Shown here one piece after another: positions 11,931 through 24,159 of a stretch of DNA of 51,717 nucleotides (position 1 is its first letter; every line of letters begins with the position of its first letter). The DNA lies in NCBI GenBank assembly GCA_015680685.1, contig MNCI01010504.1, forward strand, positions 1,012,502 to 1,064,218. The letters are read 5' to 3'. The notes under the pieces are model-generated. The model saw only the letters and a program-made list of their open reading frames with translations, was not told the origin of the DNA and searched no databases. The position numbers and the translations under genes were made by a program. The DNA is from Gnetum montanum. Lineage: Eukaryota > Streptophyta > Gnetopsida > Gnetales > Gnetaceae.

Positions 11931-13420
11931 TCAGTTTTTTCATTGCCCCCCATAGAATTTCATGATTATGATGGGTTGTTAGGTTTGTAAGAAGCACGCA
12001 TGATTCAATTAGTATGTATAACTTAATTAATATTAAATACTTTAAAAATTAAATTGTTAAAGCTTTAATAAGAATTATGTGTAATGCTAACTAACTAAAC
12101 AAAGCTACTAGTATTATCCCCACTAATGATGGTAAATGATGAGCAACAAGTATGTCCCATGCTTCACTATACATGGTACAAGTGCTGTAGTAGCTTGTGT
12201 CATAATCTATCGATGAAGTAGCAATAGCATATAGTCTCATTAATTAATTGTAGATCATTGTCTTCTCAGTCTTCTTACATAAACTAATAATTGGAGACAA
12301 TGCATTAGTGACATACCTGGGAGCATAATATAATATAAATATAGGTTTGAAGTGATAATTCTTTTTTCTTAAATACAAAGTTAGCACTCTTAGTGTTCAT
12401 TTTGGAAGTAAAAGGTTTATTTTAAAAGCATGATGACGATGATATATATAAGAATGTATCCTCTCTATAAATATATCTAAACAAACTTGAATGAGCAAAG
12501 TAGAAAATTGAATCCTACCAGCCTATATTTAGGATTGTTACTTATTTTAAAAGATAAGTAAATGGTAAGATAACTCTACTTATTTTTAATTAATGTTTAA
12601 AAGAGAAGTAGGTACCAAAGACACACATACTTATTTTTCATAAATTAAATTTGGATTTAAAATCAAAAGATTATTTAAAGACAATGGACATAGGAAAGTG
12701 GATTTTCTAATAGGCTGTAGTATTGGTGAAAGTATTTTTTTACTAAAATAAATATTGATTATAAACACTTAAAATGAAAACTATAAATAAAAAAGTTATG
12801 TAACTATAGTAATAGTATGATGGGGACATATAACCATAAACCATTACCCTTATCTCAACATTTTATTTGTTATATGTGGTTTTTAATTACATAATTATTT
12901 TTATTCACATGGTGTTATGTTAAGTAGGGTTCCAAGCATCATTATAGATGCACAATGCATTAAGCGGAGACTTGCCATAGGATTAGCAAATAAATTTGAT
13001 GTACATTTGAATTACTTTGATTAAGTTGAATCAGTGAAGGAGAGACCGAAATAAATATAATTTAATGCATGATTATGCACATTAAAAAATAAAAATAGAG
13101 AAATAACTCCCATAGTTGTTTCTTCTTTGTTGAATTAAATTTGTAGAAAATAATCTTGACTGTAGGTTCTTTCCCTCTGCACAAATTATTTTGTTCTTTG
13201 AAAAATAGTTTCTCATGCATCAATCATTTCACCCCATGAGTTTCAGGGTAAAGAAGGCTCATTACCGTGAAACGCTGAAGAGACAAATAGAGCGGTCCAA
13301 TCCTATTAATAATAGTAGAATTCTTTGTTCTTTTTAAAATTTATCTTTTCAATATTTCAGGTAATAATTTACTAGAATCATGCAACAAAATTTCCCGGTT
13401 ATAGATATAGAACCAACGGT
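10640..13420. repeat. Long interspersed repeat G1, paired with 28,890-31,310
   Basis: The two regions are collinear over their whole length in the same orientation: gag fragment, leader, then about 1.1-1.5 kb of AT-rich non-coding DNA that is probably LTR/leader. Examples are the shared attgcccccc/attgccccct near 11,947 and 30,207, and the bouncing tatata runs at 12,440 and 30,745. The match stops at about 13,420 (after tagatatagaacc) and 31,310 (after aatatagaaataaa). Confidence 0.7.
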
Positions 13421-15090
13421 AAATTTTTATTAGATATAGAGTTTTGAAAAAGCACTTCCAAGGCAAAACGATTCAGGATAGTAGGACTCTGAAGTATTAG
13501 AAATTTGATACGCGTTGATATAAAATTTGAAGAGCCGAGAGAGAAAAATTAGGGTTGACTTGAACTTCGAAGACGATGACCGGCAACGAAAATACCGCAT
13601 TGATTCTTACAACCGAGGTTGACGCGGATGTTTTACCGATATTGGAGACTTTTAAATGTTAAGCCACCTTAACCCATAATCGAGATTTCCCTGCCACCAA
13701 TTGGACCAGGTTTTCGTTTCTCATTGTTGAAGAAATATTTCAAATGCACAATTCCATATTTGTGAGGATACATTTTTAAATTATCACAAGATTTTGTATT
13801 CCCCTCTGTATTCTCAGGAATGGATTTTTAAGGTTCTATAAAGATACTTACATTCTAAAATGTTAATTCTAAGAATTTATTTTTAAGTAAAAATTATAAA
13901 TAAATACTAAAATTTTTAATATTAAAATTAAATAGTCTTTTCCTTAGAAAAATTAATTGCAAAAACTGAACCACTTTATATATGATTTCTACATTAAAAT
14001 GGTTCATGTTATACATACTAAAATAACAAAAAATGAATTCAAAACCAAAATAAGTGTTGATGAGAAACAATTAGATGGTGCGCATAATTTGAAGAAATAG
14101 AGAGAATATATATTGAAAGAGTAAAGCCGTAGATATTGATGTGATGCAATCAGATGTTGCCCATGACTCCCGAAAGGGGAGATGATATTTATTGAAACAA
14201 ATAGAGCCGTTGACCAAGGTAATGGTATTACTAGTGGTTGGATTACAAGAATTCAAAACATGAAAGGAAGGATGCTCATAGACGGCAGAATATCATTATA
14301 GTCATGCATGTGAACTCTGAGTCTACCTCATCCTGGCTGCTCATGCCGATGGCCTACAGCGAGAGCCTGGACTTGGACTTGACACACAGCGATGCTTTCG
14401 TTTGCCCATTAGTTATATGTTTCATTCACAAGGGCTGATGTTAGCAACTAAAATATATAATGATCTTAAAAAAAGGTTAAAAGGAAGGTGAACAAAACCA
14501 TTAAAGAATTCACAGTTTAGTCAAGTCATTAATCTTAAAAGGATAACACTCCTCCGCAGCTAGTCAACCGGATCATCCTATCAAAAATTCCATATCTAAT
14601 TAAAATCAATTTATCTGAAGAATAAAAAGATAATTAAGCTCTATTATGTTGTAGATTTTGGGTTTGAGAACTAATTGTTTCTGGAGTTGCATGTGTGCAC
14701 ATAAGCAATTCTAGATAACTGTGCATAGTTTTCGAACTCTTATACTTGAGGCTACAGAAAAGTTGTAGTTGCAGTAATTGTTGCTTCAAACTTTGAGATG
14801 AGAAAAGCTTTGCAACTTACAGAGCTGATTAAGTACGACAAATAGAATAAGGCTCAAGAGCTGTAATGGAATAGGCTTAGAATCCTACACTATTACCCTC
14901 TTTTCGTATTCATATGCATCTTATTACTATTATTGCGGTCCATGCTGCTTTCATCGTTATCAAGCACGATGATGTTGTTAATGCAAGCACCTTCAGCCAT
15001 TCCAGCTGCACATATCGATATCATTCTCAGCACCGGTCACCATTTTCATGCTTACCATTACAGGTAGAAAACAAGGATACTGAAAACAAG
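13420..15090. other. Unassigned region with short ORFs
   Basis: This interval does not resemble the flanking repeats. Around 13,576 a short plus-strand ORF (MTGNENTALILTTEVDADV.., 28 codons, GC-richer than its surroundings) follows a leader-like aaaattagggttgac. Further short frames at 14,238-14,438 and 14,914-15,111 have mixed codon composition. None is recognised and no splice-linked gene can be built with confidence. It might be an eroded host gene fragment. Confidence 0.3.
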
Positions 15091-15100
15091 ATGGATGTTT

Positions 15101-15465
15101 GCATTTTGTAATAATATCAGCTTAATCAAAAAAGAATAGTTTGGGATGAACATGGACGTTTGTGATGGATGGTGTACAAATACATTGCAGGGTTGCTTGC
15201 CTTTGTAGCCGCATGGTCTGTTTGCATTTTGTAATAATATCAGCTTAATCAAAAAAGAATAGTTTGGGATGAACATGGACGTTTGTGATGGATGGTGTAC
15301 AAATACATTGCAGGGTTGCTTGCCTTTGTAGCCGCATGGTCTGTTTGCATTTTGTAATAATATCAGCTTAATCAAAAAAGAATAGTTTGGGATGAACATG
15401 GACGTTTGTGATGGATGGTGTACAAATACATTGCAGGGTTGCTTGCCTTTGTAGCCGCATGGTCT
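15101..15465. repeat. Perfect tandem array, 3 x 123 bp
   Basis: Units start at 15,101, 15,224 and 15,347 with gcattttgtaataatatcag. By eye the three units are identical until the third ends in gcatggtct at 15,465. The period is a multiple of three, so the minus strand stays open across the array (repeat MFIPNYSFLIKL..), but there is no other sign it is coding. Identity of the units implies recent expansion, or assembly duplication. Confidence 0.95.
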
Positions 15466-15617
15466 TTAAAGGGTCTTTCATCTGGAGAGTAGGTAAAAGG
15501 AAACAATAATGTATGGTTTTTGCTAGTTGTTGTTAACTGATGTTAATTGTAATAATATCTATAATAAGTTACTAAATGAAACAATTCTTATTAAAACATT
15601 ACAAACTATAATTAAGG

Positions 15618-15797
15618 GCAATAATGAAAGTGCCTAATGGTAGGCACTAGATTGGCCTAGGATGTGGAATCTCATTTTTCTCAATTTGCTTTTCCTTTAT
15701 GTTCGTAGCTTGAGGAAATATCAAAAAATGGGAATCCATATCATAGGTTAAGGCCAATCTAGGGCCAAAGACAAGGCACATTCAATATTGTCCTTCA
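15618..15797. repeat. Long imperfect foldback (hairpin)
   Basis: The arm at 15,620-15,685 pairs with 15,722-15,797. The core ctagattggcct (15,647-15,658) has its exact reverse complement aggccaatctag at 15,751-15,762. Pairing continues inward (ggatgtggaatctcattttt with aaaaaatgggaatccatatc) and outward (gtgccta with aggcac). The loop is about 40 nt. This fits a small foldback/MITE or a miRNA-precursor-like hairpin. No TSD was settled. Confidence 0.7.
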
Positions 15798-15799
15798 CC

Positions 15800-17170
15800 A
15801 AATTTTACAGTGTTTTAATACAAATTTTTCTTTTTGTAATTTACTATAGAGATCATTACAATTGACAACCTTAGTTGGTAACAACTAACAAAAGCTGGCA
15901 ACAACAACTTGGAAGCACAAATATTTTCTAAAGTTATAATAGTTGCTAACTAGACAATTGGCAATTGCCAATGATACATTATTATTTTCTTTTTGCCATT
16001 TAACACTCCGCTCAACTATGCATAAATTTAGTAAGGCTCAAGTTGCTACTACTTTTAGGTTAAGTACCTTCTTTTCTCTTTAATGGTCATTTCATCAAGG
16101 TGGTCCTCTCTAGCTACCTATCTTTTTATTGTTCATGTAGAATTTCTTTCACATAATCTACATTATAATCTTTGAAGGAATTTTATTAAGGGAATTTCAG
16201 TTGATAATCAAGCAATTGCTTAACATGCACTTTTTGGATGATTTTTTTTTATCAATAATTCTCTGGAACATATCAATACCCTTATAGATAAAGTCATGTT
16301 TTCTATTATTTATCATAATGGAAATATTGATGAGTTGGTTATTATCAAGCCTTGAACAAAGATTTTGTTCTTTTTAATAGTTGTGCATATATATTAATTT
16401 TTTTCTTTTACCATTTCTACCTTTATGGCTAGGCACTGGCCAAAGGCTACTTGCGGGTTGTGTTAAATCTTGAATTGCTTTCAGTTTTAATGTTATGAAC
16501 TAGTATTTTTATTTTTTAAACTATTTTCATCTATCAAAGATAATTGATTTAGGAAATATAAATTAATAAATATTAATTTTTCTTTTAAGTTTATCTATCA
16601 TAGGAAATCATAGTAGTGATTGAGATCAATATTGATTACATCGATCCTCACAATGGCTACAATATGGATTGATAACATGGATTTTGGTAGAGCAAAGGTC
16701 TCAAGAAGAAATCAAGATATCGATTTGCATAGAAAGACAATCTAAATCAATAATCAAAGAAGGCAATTTGAGTATAAATAAGAATCTCAATTGTGCGTTA
16801 GGGGGATGACAAGCTCAAGAGAGAACCCACACTAAATTGAATATTCTTTTGTATTAAAAATATTAAGAAAGATTGTTGACACTTTGTGACAATCAATAAC
16901 CATTGATGTATGATGGTTATGAAGTTGTTGCATTACGGAGATAGTAGAGAAGGGTCCCATATTAGGTGACATATCCTTTGTAATCTTCTATATTTATGAT
17001 AGATTTATGTAACTCAATTTGGTTTAATCAACTTCTTTTCATCTTTGAACTTAATATTAGAAGTTAAGTTGAAGTTTTGTTGATTTTACTTATGAGTGAT
17101 AGTCATAAGTGTGAAGTTTTCAATTGAATTAATTATTATTTGTCTTGATGAATTTTTTTATTTTGAAGTT
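15800..17170. other. Unassigned AT-rich DNA
   Basis: No coding potential seen. A plus-strand gagtataaataag lies near 16,771. The stretch immediately follows (in minus orientation) the end of the unidentified ORF at 17.2-19.7 kb, so it could be that element's 3' non-coding or LTR part, but no partner copy is in the window. Confidence 0.25.
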
Positions 17171-17179
17171 GTTCCTCGA

Positions 17180-19672
17180 TGGATATGAGTTGTGGGTTAG
17201 TCATGGACAAGGTAACAATTTTACAACAAAGCTAATTATTAAGGTGATTCAACACCAAACTTTGTTTGGCTCATCATGCATCTTTCCTATCTGCAAACCC
17301 TTTATCATACATGGTGTATACTATGATCACTTGCTACTATAGTTCATTTCTTGGTCTACCTACTATTAACATGGACAAATTAGCATACTAAAGGTTTGCT
17401 AACCCCATGTACTTTGTCATGTCCTTAATTTGTAGGTTCTTCTTTTTCACTTCAACTTGGTGGACATGGATGAGGCTATCCAAGATTGGCTACCAATAAG
17501 GTGTTCGTGTAGTGATGGAACTAATTTTGGCTTTAGCCATCTAGATTTCTTTTTCATTGATTTATTAATACATGTCCACCTAGTCTCTAAAGTATTCCTT
17601 AAGCCTTTCATGTTTCTTGCCATCTTTTTTCCACATGCTGATTTCAATTGTTGATTTTTAATGGATAGTGTAGACTTCTTTCATTGATAGGGTTTTTTTC
17701 TCTTTGGCCAGTTTTCTCATATCTTTATTGACTCTGATAAATTGTTGTCTTAACTAATGGATACTTTCTTTGAGAACAATATTTTTGCTTCTCTATGTCT
17801 ATCAACCTTGTGTTCTCAATAAAAATTCTTTTGTTTTTCTCCTCTAGGGTATTTATGACCTTAGCATGTGCATAAGTTTTGGCGTCTACAATAGATGCAT
17901 TACATATTGCTTTTTCTTTCTCCGTATCTACTTGGATATTTCTAGCTATGAGCTAAGTTACCTACTCAGTTCTAAATTTTTCTACCTAGTCTAGCACTAC
18001 ATACTATGTAGGGTCTCTTCTTTCTAATTTTAAGGTTTTTAATTCAACTTGCAACCTTTGCACCTCATTTTCTACATGTTTAGCTCTTATTTTAGCCATG
18101 ACTAGCTATCCTTTTTTCAAATTAGATTTGAATGAACTATAATGATATTTCTGGAAATATTAGAGACATTTTGCATAACTTGACCTATTTGCAACAATCG
18201 ATCCAAGATATCTTCATGTTCTATTGAGGTCATGGGTGTTCTAGCTATCATTTCAACATATTTAGATTTAGTGATGTCTATTAGTGGCACAATTGGAACA
18301 TTAAATGATTCTTTAATGTGATTTGTAATCACCTCTACTAATCCTACTACATCTTGGTGTTGCATCACCACAACTATGGCTTCTTCTTTAGTTTCTAGTA
18401 TATCTTGGAAAGATGCAATGTTCCTAGAAATTTATTGTACCAAATCTTCATCCTCTACTATGTGTAAGGAAACCTAACCAACAGTGGATCCTATTAATAT
18501 AGTAGGCCTTATGAAATTATCTCTTACTCTGTATAATTTGGAACCTTCCCTCATTCCCCAACTATTGGTTTCTACATTTTGCTACAAGTGGCTCATAAAA
18601 GGTTTGTAGTCCTATTGTGTTAGTGGAGCACTCTATCTAGGTGTGTAACTAGCTTCCATTAATCCACTAGGTCCTACTTGTTCTAGCCCTATTGCTAGAA
18701 TATTGCCTACGGCCGTTGAACCTGCTGCTTTGTCAGTGCCTACTGGCTTCTCTTTCTTTGATGACACTAGCTTGGACATCTCAGCATATGATGCATTTTG
18801 TACATTACGTAAGACATCATTTGTATACCCTAGAATTTTACCTTGCTTACACAATCTTTTGATAAAGTAAGAGAATCACAATGTGAATTTCCTTGCCATC
18901 TTTTCTTCAAACCTTCTATAAATTTCCAAGAGTACTAAATGAGCCAGATTTGCATTGAATTTTCTTATAAGGATGGTACTTCCTCTTGCAGCATAACTAG
19001 AGATTCTATTTAATCTTTTTGTGGGAAAGATGTGGTAAGTTCCTATCTTAAAGTATATCTTTTTCGTAGTACATAATTCAATGCATTTTTTGTCTTCTTT
19101 GTCATATGCTCTTTGTATCCATAACTTCTTTGCCTTAGTGTCAAATCTGGTAGAGATCTATGCAATATTTTCTCCAACATTGGGAATGTTGAGTACCTTC
19201 ATAATAGCTTCCACTAAATAAGGCACAAACAACCCTTCTATTTATATAGTGGCATCATCTTATTTATTTTCCCAAAACTAGTAGACTTATCCTAAGTACC
19301 ATTAAGCATTACAGGATAGAATTGGCCACAAAGGAGAGGCTTGGAGTTATGTTTGGACATTCTTAGGTGAAAACTTCATGAACGATCTAAATTTAGTTCC
19401 AAAATCACTGTAGACATAATTGATTTTTCTTGGATTGTCTAGAGACATTTAGTTGAGAACATGAGGAGTTATCCTTGTTCTAGAGCTAGTGGTGCTTTAG
19501 TCTCTACCTAAGCAAAGTGTTTAATGGCAAGTATTTGTTGATAGATGTTGAAGGATTAGGCCTCCTACTCTGCTTGTGAAGTTTGTTTCTTAGCTTTTCC
19601 TTTGCCTCAACCCCTTGGTCTTTTACTTCCATCCTATGATGGTCCTTCTACTCCGGGTCTATTAGGAGTCAT
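17180..19672 (-). pseudogene. Long decayed ORF of unknown function, retroelement-associated
   Basis: From an ATG at 19,672 (MTPNRPGVEGPS) one frame can be followed for about 800 codons with stops but few frameshifts. An N-terminal globular part shows IEGLFVPYLVEAIMKVLNIP and KLWIQRAYDKEDKKCIEL. A middle part is NILAIGLEQVGPSGLMEA. A C-terminal Lys/Glu/Gln-rich half (LKESIHQLRQQFIRVNKDMR) looks like coiled coil. The internal stops are mostly TAA/TAG/TGA where CAA/CAG/CGA would fit. Part of the C-terminal half recurs at 49,380-49,708. It has no RT, integrase or zinc-knuckle motif. It could be a gag-like or accessory ORF of a plant LTR element; the N-terminal half loosely recalls plant-transposon accessory proteins, which is only an impression. 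Confidence 0.55.
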
Positions 19673-19679
19673 CTATAAT

Positions 19680-20150
19680 CATAGAAGATTTATTTGAGCA
19701 TGTCCAAGGCTTTAAATAGATTTGCAGTTGTTCATAATCCTTTTGTAGCTATGGAAATTGATCATAAGTTTATCCTTATTATTTCTTATAGCTTTTATTA
19801 TGATTGCAGAGTCAGAAAAATATCACAAATGAACCCTTAATTGTTGTATCTTTGCTTGTTATGCCCTCTCACAAGTGTTATTTTATTTCTTCTTGTGTTT
19901 TTAGATGAGTAGTTAGGATGTATGTTAGGATTTGCTAGTTATTATTTTATTAGTTGATCAAGATTTTAGTTGATAATTCTTATTCTTACCTGTAATATGC
20001 TCTTCCTAGAATTAGAGAAATTCGGCTCAAATTGATTCTTCTATGTGAAATGCTCATTCCCATGGCTATCTTGGTTACTCTGTGATCAAAAAGATTGAAA
20101 CAGTGTCAAGAATTATGAAAACTGGAGCTTCAGTGAAAGAGGTATGGTGT
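19680..20150. other. Spacer between unknown ORF and LTR-like repeat
   Basis: Short AT-rich stretch upstream (minus orientation) of the ORF start at 19,672 and next to the LTR-like repeat at 20,153. If the two belong together this would be the leader and PBS region, but no convincing tRNA-complementary site was found beside 20,150. Confidence 0.3.
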
Positions 20151-20152
20151 TT

Positions 20153-21592
20153 GGAAGTTTGGTTGCCAAAGGGTTAGAAAAATAACTTGAACTCTCCTTA
20201 CTAAAAATGAGAAGAATGAAAACTTTTCTAACTCCTTGCACATATATATAGAATTTTATATTAGTGACATCACAAGACCTAATACATCATAGCTACAATG
20301 TCATCATTAAAAAATTTTTATTTTTGAGCAATTTTTGATGAAAACATTGAGTCAATTGGATAGTTTGAAAGATGTAGAGATGGTCTAAAGTGATCTTAAT
20401 CATAGATGATGCATAAAATATGAGGTTTTGGTGATAAAATTTCATGGAGAAGGAATCTTCAGCAAAGAAAGTTAATGATATGTTTAAGAGATGGTAGTAA
20501 GGGTTGACAAAATTATGTTAAGTTGTGAGAATATAGGAAAGTAAAAGTTCATGATTGAAGTATCTTTGAGGCACAAGATGATGTGGAATTGGTAATCAAG
20601 AATGAAGCACAAGAATTATATAAGTGGATCCTCCCCAAAGTAGGCTTTGACCCTCAGTGTTCTTATATAACCACGCCTATAAGTATCTATAGGCACTCAA
20701 GGAGTTGAATGTAGAACATATTTATCTTGCAAAATACCCATGTTAGTATCACTAGAATAAAAAATAATACTATATTATATGAAACCATAGAATTATGATT
20801 ATATATAATAGTAAGGTGAAATGGGAGTAAACAGGATTGCAAAATTTGGGATGTGAGACATCTTACCATAGGCATAATGGATTCTTGTGTGATATGTATG
20901 GTTAATATAATTATTAGCCTTTCCATCTAAGATTCAAATTAAGACCATACTAGTTACTAGTGACCTCGCATTACATCATCCCAAAACTAATAACGACATG
21001 ACTACCACTGTTGCAAGGCTTATTAACACTCAACAATGAAGTTCAAGGTTTATTAATAGCACACTTAATTATTATTATTATATTTTTAAGCCACATACCT
21101 TTAGGCATGGGTAACATGTCTTTCCAATGGAACCCCCAAAAATGTTTATGCTATCTATGTATTATGTTTTTACTGTGTCAACCTTACCAAAGGACTACCT
21201 TCACACATGGATAAAATGTCTTTCTAGTAACATGATAAGGTCATACTTATTGCATACATACTTCTATTTTTAATTAGAACTCAAGTAAATAAAACAACCT
21301 TGACAACAAAATATAACATACAATAGTAACCTTAAAGAATCCACAAATGCCCTTGATGTCACACCCTTTCACTTGGTTCTTCACATTTCTATTCAACCAT
21401 AATGATCACAAGTTTATTTTAGTTTTATTTTGAAAAGAATATCATTATGGCTAGGATAAGAACCTCTTATTATTGAAAATGAGTGGATGGAATGGTGGGG
21501 TTTCACTGTATATAGAATCAATCATCAAATGATTTCATATTATAGGGTAATATTCAAATTATTAGGACTACATCTTCTTTTATTCCTTGTAC
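20153..21592 (-). repeat. 1.4-kb LTR-like repeat, copy A
   Basis: Collinear with 42,665-44,079 from aactctcctta/aactctccttg to ccttgtactttattt. On the minus strand a TATA box (ttatataa on plus, 20,663-20,670) is conserved in both. In the second copy the left end abuts a PBS, arguing that this is LTR sequence in minus orientation. Here the right end joins the middle of a gypsy integrase (after FPEATF). It is either a partial LTR joined by deletion or a separate insertion. No TSD was resolved. Confidence 0.65.
20663..20670 (-). promoter_or_regulatory. TATA box of LTR-like repeat, copy A
   Basis: ttatataa, in the same place as 43,169-43,176 of copy B, with conserved flanks (tttgacc upstream, aagtat downstream on plus). 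The position inside an LTR-like repeat suggests a Pol II promoter reading leftwards. Confidence 0.45.
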
Positions 21593-22120
21593 TTTATTTT
21601 GAATGTAGCTTCTGGAAAATGAGTTCCATAGTCAGATATGAGCATATATGGTACTCCAAATTTTTTCATAACATGTTGTTGAAAGAATTTGATAGCTATT
21701 TTGGTTATGCAATCTTTGACGGCAATTGTTTCTACCCATTTGGTACAAAAATCAACTATCATTATGATGCAAGATTTTCCATTGGACATTAGTGTGATGG
21801 AACCCATGAAATCAATTTCCTAGATATCAAATGGTTCCAATGGTTGTATCCACTGATGTGGACCTTTATTTATAGCTATTAGTCCTCTATCACATTGACA
21901 TCTTCAAAAGATCAACTAAATTGATATGCATCACTAAATATGGTAGGCCAAAAGTAGCCTACCATCATCAACTTCGGTGTTGCTCTACATCCTGCATAGT
22001 GACCACCACATGATCCATCATGCTCATCTTGTAGAGTTCTTTGTTAGCTCTCTTTTAGAATGAATCATCTTATTAGTTCATCTACACATATCTTGTAATG
22101 ATTCTTATTAATTTCTATAT
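21592..22120 (-). pseudogene. Gypsy integrase, truncated
   Basis: The core catalytic domain is recognisable as MGSITLMSNGKS, VDFCTKWVETIAV and SDYGTHFPEATF, with the first two Asp of the DDE triad present (VDF, SDYG) and upstream zinc-finger remnants (HVVVTMQDVEQH region). The third acidic residue and the C-terminal domain are lost at the junction with the LTR-like repeat at 21,592. Integrase would insert the cDNA into host DNA; this copy cannot. Confidence 0.85.
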
Positions 22121-22289
22121 ATTTTTTAACTTAGTGGAGGAATTGTTTTGTTTGTTTCTTATTCTACTCAACAGGAAGCTCTTATGTAGAAAGGTAAGTT
22201 AGGTAATCAATAATCTGTGATTTTTCTCTTAAGTTGATAGCCATTGTTATTCTTGTAAATAAATTTTCATGAAGAAATTATTCTGATAA

Positions 22290-23640
22290 TGATTCATCCT
22301 ATTCTTATGGTTCCCATCTTAGTTCTTAAAATGATCAACTCCAACATTTTCAATTATCTTTTTATCTATCATAGTAATGTCAAACTCTTTTAATATCACC
22401 AACCATCATATCATCCTTGGACTAACCATTGGTTTATTCATCAAAAATCTAATGGCATTATGATCTGTGTACACATAAATAGGATACTTGAGCACATAAT
22501 GTCTAAACTTTTCAAGTGCATACACCATGGTCATAAGCTTTTTTTATAGTGGTGTAATTAAGTTATGCTTTGGTGATGCTTTGATTGGCATAGTGTATGT
22601 AATATGTTTTTTTTTATCATCAAGCTATGTGAGTACTGCTCCTAGTGCATAGTTTGAAGTATCTATCATAATGTAAAAGGAATTAGATCAATCTAAAGCT
22701 CAAATGATTGGTATTTCAATTAGCTTCTATTTTAATTTCTCAAATGCCTTCTCACACTATTTTGCCCATTGGAATGATAAATCTTTCTTTGTAAGTTCTA
22801 CTAGTAGCTTTGCTATCTTTGAAAAATTCTCAATAAATCTTTTATAATATCCTATATAGCCAAGGAATGATGTAACATTCTTAATAGTTTGTGACCACTG
22901 GGTGATATTTTGAATGATTCTTATCTTTCCATGATCTACCTCTATTTCTTTTTGAGATCTTTTATGTCCTAGAACAATGCTATCTTGGATCATTAAATGG
23001 TTTTTCTACCAACTAAGCTTTAGATTAGTTTCAATACATATTTTCAACACATACTCTAGTTAGTTTGAGGTTTTTTTGAAGTGTATTCCATATGTGGAAA
23101 ATTCATTCATGAATACTTCCACTCCTTTACCAATCAACTTTTGAAAGATACCGAGTTCAAGTCTTTAGAAGATAGTAGGAGCATTACATAAGTCAAAAGA
23201 CATTTGCTTGTAGGAAAATATTCCCCATGAGCTGGTGAATGTTGTCTTCTCTTAATCTTGTAGTGCAATGTGGATTTGGTTACACCCATTGTACCCATTG
23301 AGGAAACTATAGAATTGATGTCCTAAAATAGTATTAGGGACTTAGTCAACAAATGGTAATGGAAAGTGGTCCTTGAATGTTACTAAATTTAATAACCAAA
23401 AGTTGATGCAAATCCTCCACTTGCCACATTTCTTTGGAACAATCACTAAGGAACAGATTCATTCACTATTTTCTATCAAATAAAAGAACCCTACTTTTAA
23501 GAGTTTTTTTCATTCTTTTTTGACCACTTCTTTGAGTTTGGGATTAAGTCTTCTTTGTGGTTAGCAACAAGATTTAACAGTTGGATTTGTATAGATTCAA
23601 TGTTGGCATATGCATGGATCTATACTTGCTATTTCATCAT
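22290..23640 (-). pseudogene. Gypsy reverse transcriptase and RNase H
   Basis: RT is traced from KCGKWRICINF (23,430) through PLPFVD and FLNGYNGCNQI to VFMNEFSTYG (23,110), where the usual DD pair of the YxDD box reads N-E. The thumb/connection LGYIGYYKRFIENFSKIA (22,840) follows. RNase H shows YALEKFRHYVL and YVYTDHNAIRFL (22,480). Stops are scattered; the longest intact stretch is 78 codons at 22,757-22,993. The NE replacement alone would disable polymerisation. Confidence 0.85.
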
Positions 23641-24159
23641 AGGACCATGCAAATGTTGTTGGCCACTTATTTATCACTTCCAATAATCTTGTCTTTTTCC
23701 CTTTATCAATATTGGCATTAATAATTACCAATTTCTTGTTGTTCAAAAAGGCATATTCTAATACATTTAGCAGGGTTTTTAGTTGTATAGGTTCTGGTTC
23801 ATACTTGTCTTGAATCTTTAATTGTCCCTATTCGATGTCTTCTTCTTGATATGATTGTGCATAGGGATGTTTTCTTTTGAACTATTCTAGCTTGTTAATG
23901 TTGATTTCAACCTCACCCATTCTAGGTAGAGGGCCATAATCAACAACATCAATCTTCAATAAACTATCACTAGTGACATAACATACATAGTTGAGTAGTT
24001 CAAAGCCTAATCATTTGTAATCATATGTGTATCCTATGGAGTGTGCCTTGCATGATAACTAATATGATGTTAATGTTAAAGTCAAAGCAAGAAGTGGGTG
24101 AAATACACTTAATCTTATCTCCAAGGATTCCCTAGTCTTCTTAAAGAGTCTTTATAATG

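Noticed and set aside
15058-15399. Minus-strand 113-codon frame made of the 123-bp units
   Set aside because: It is open only because the period is a multiple of three; there is no codon-level or domain support.
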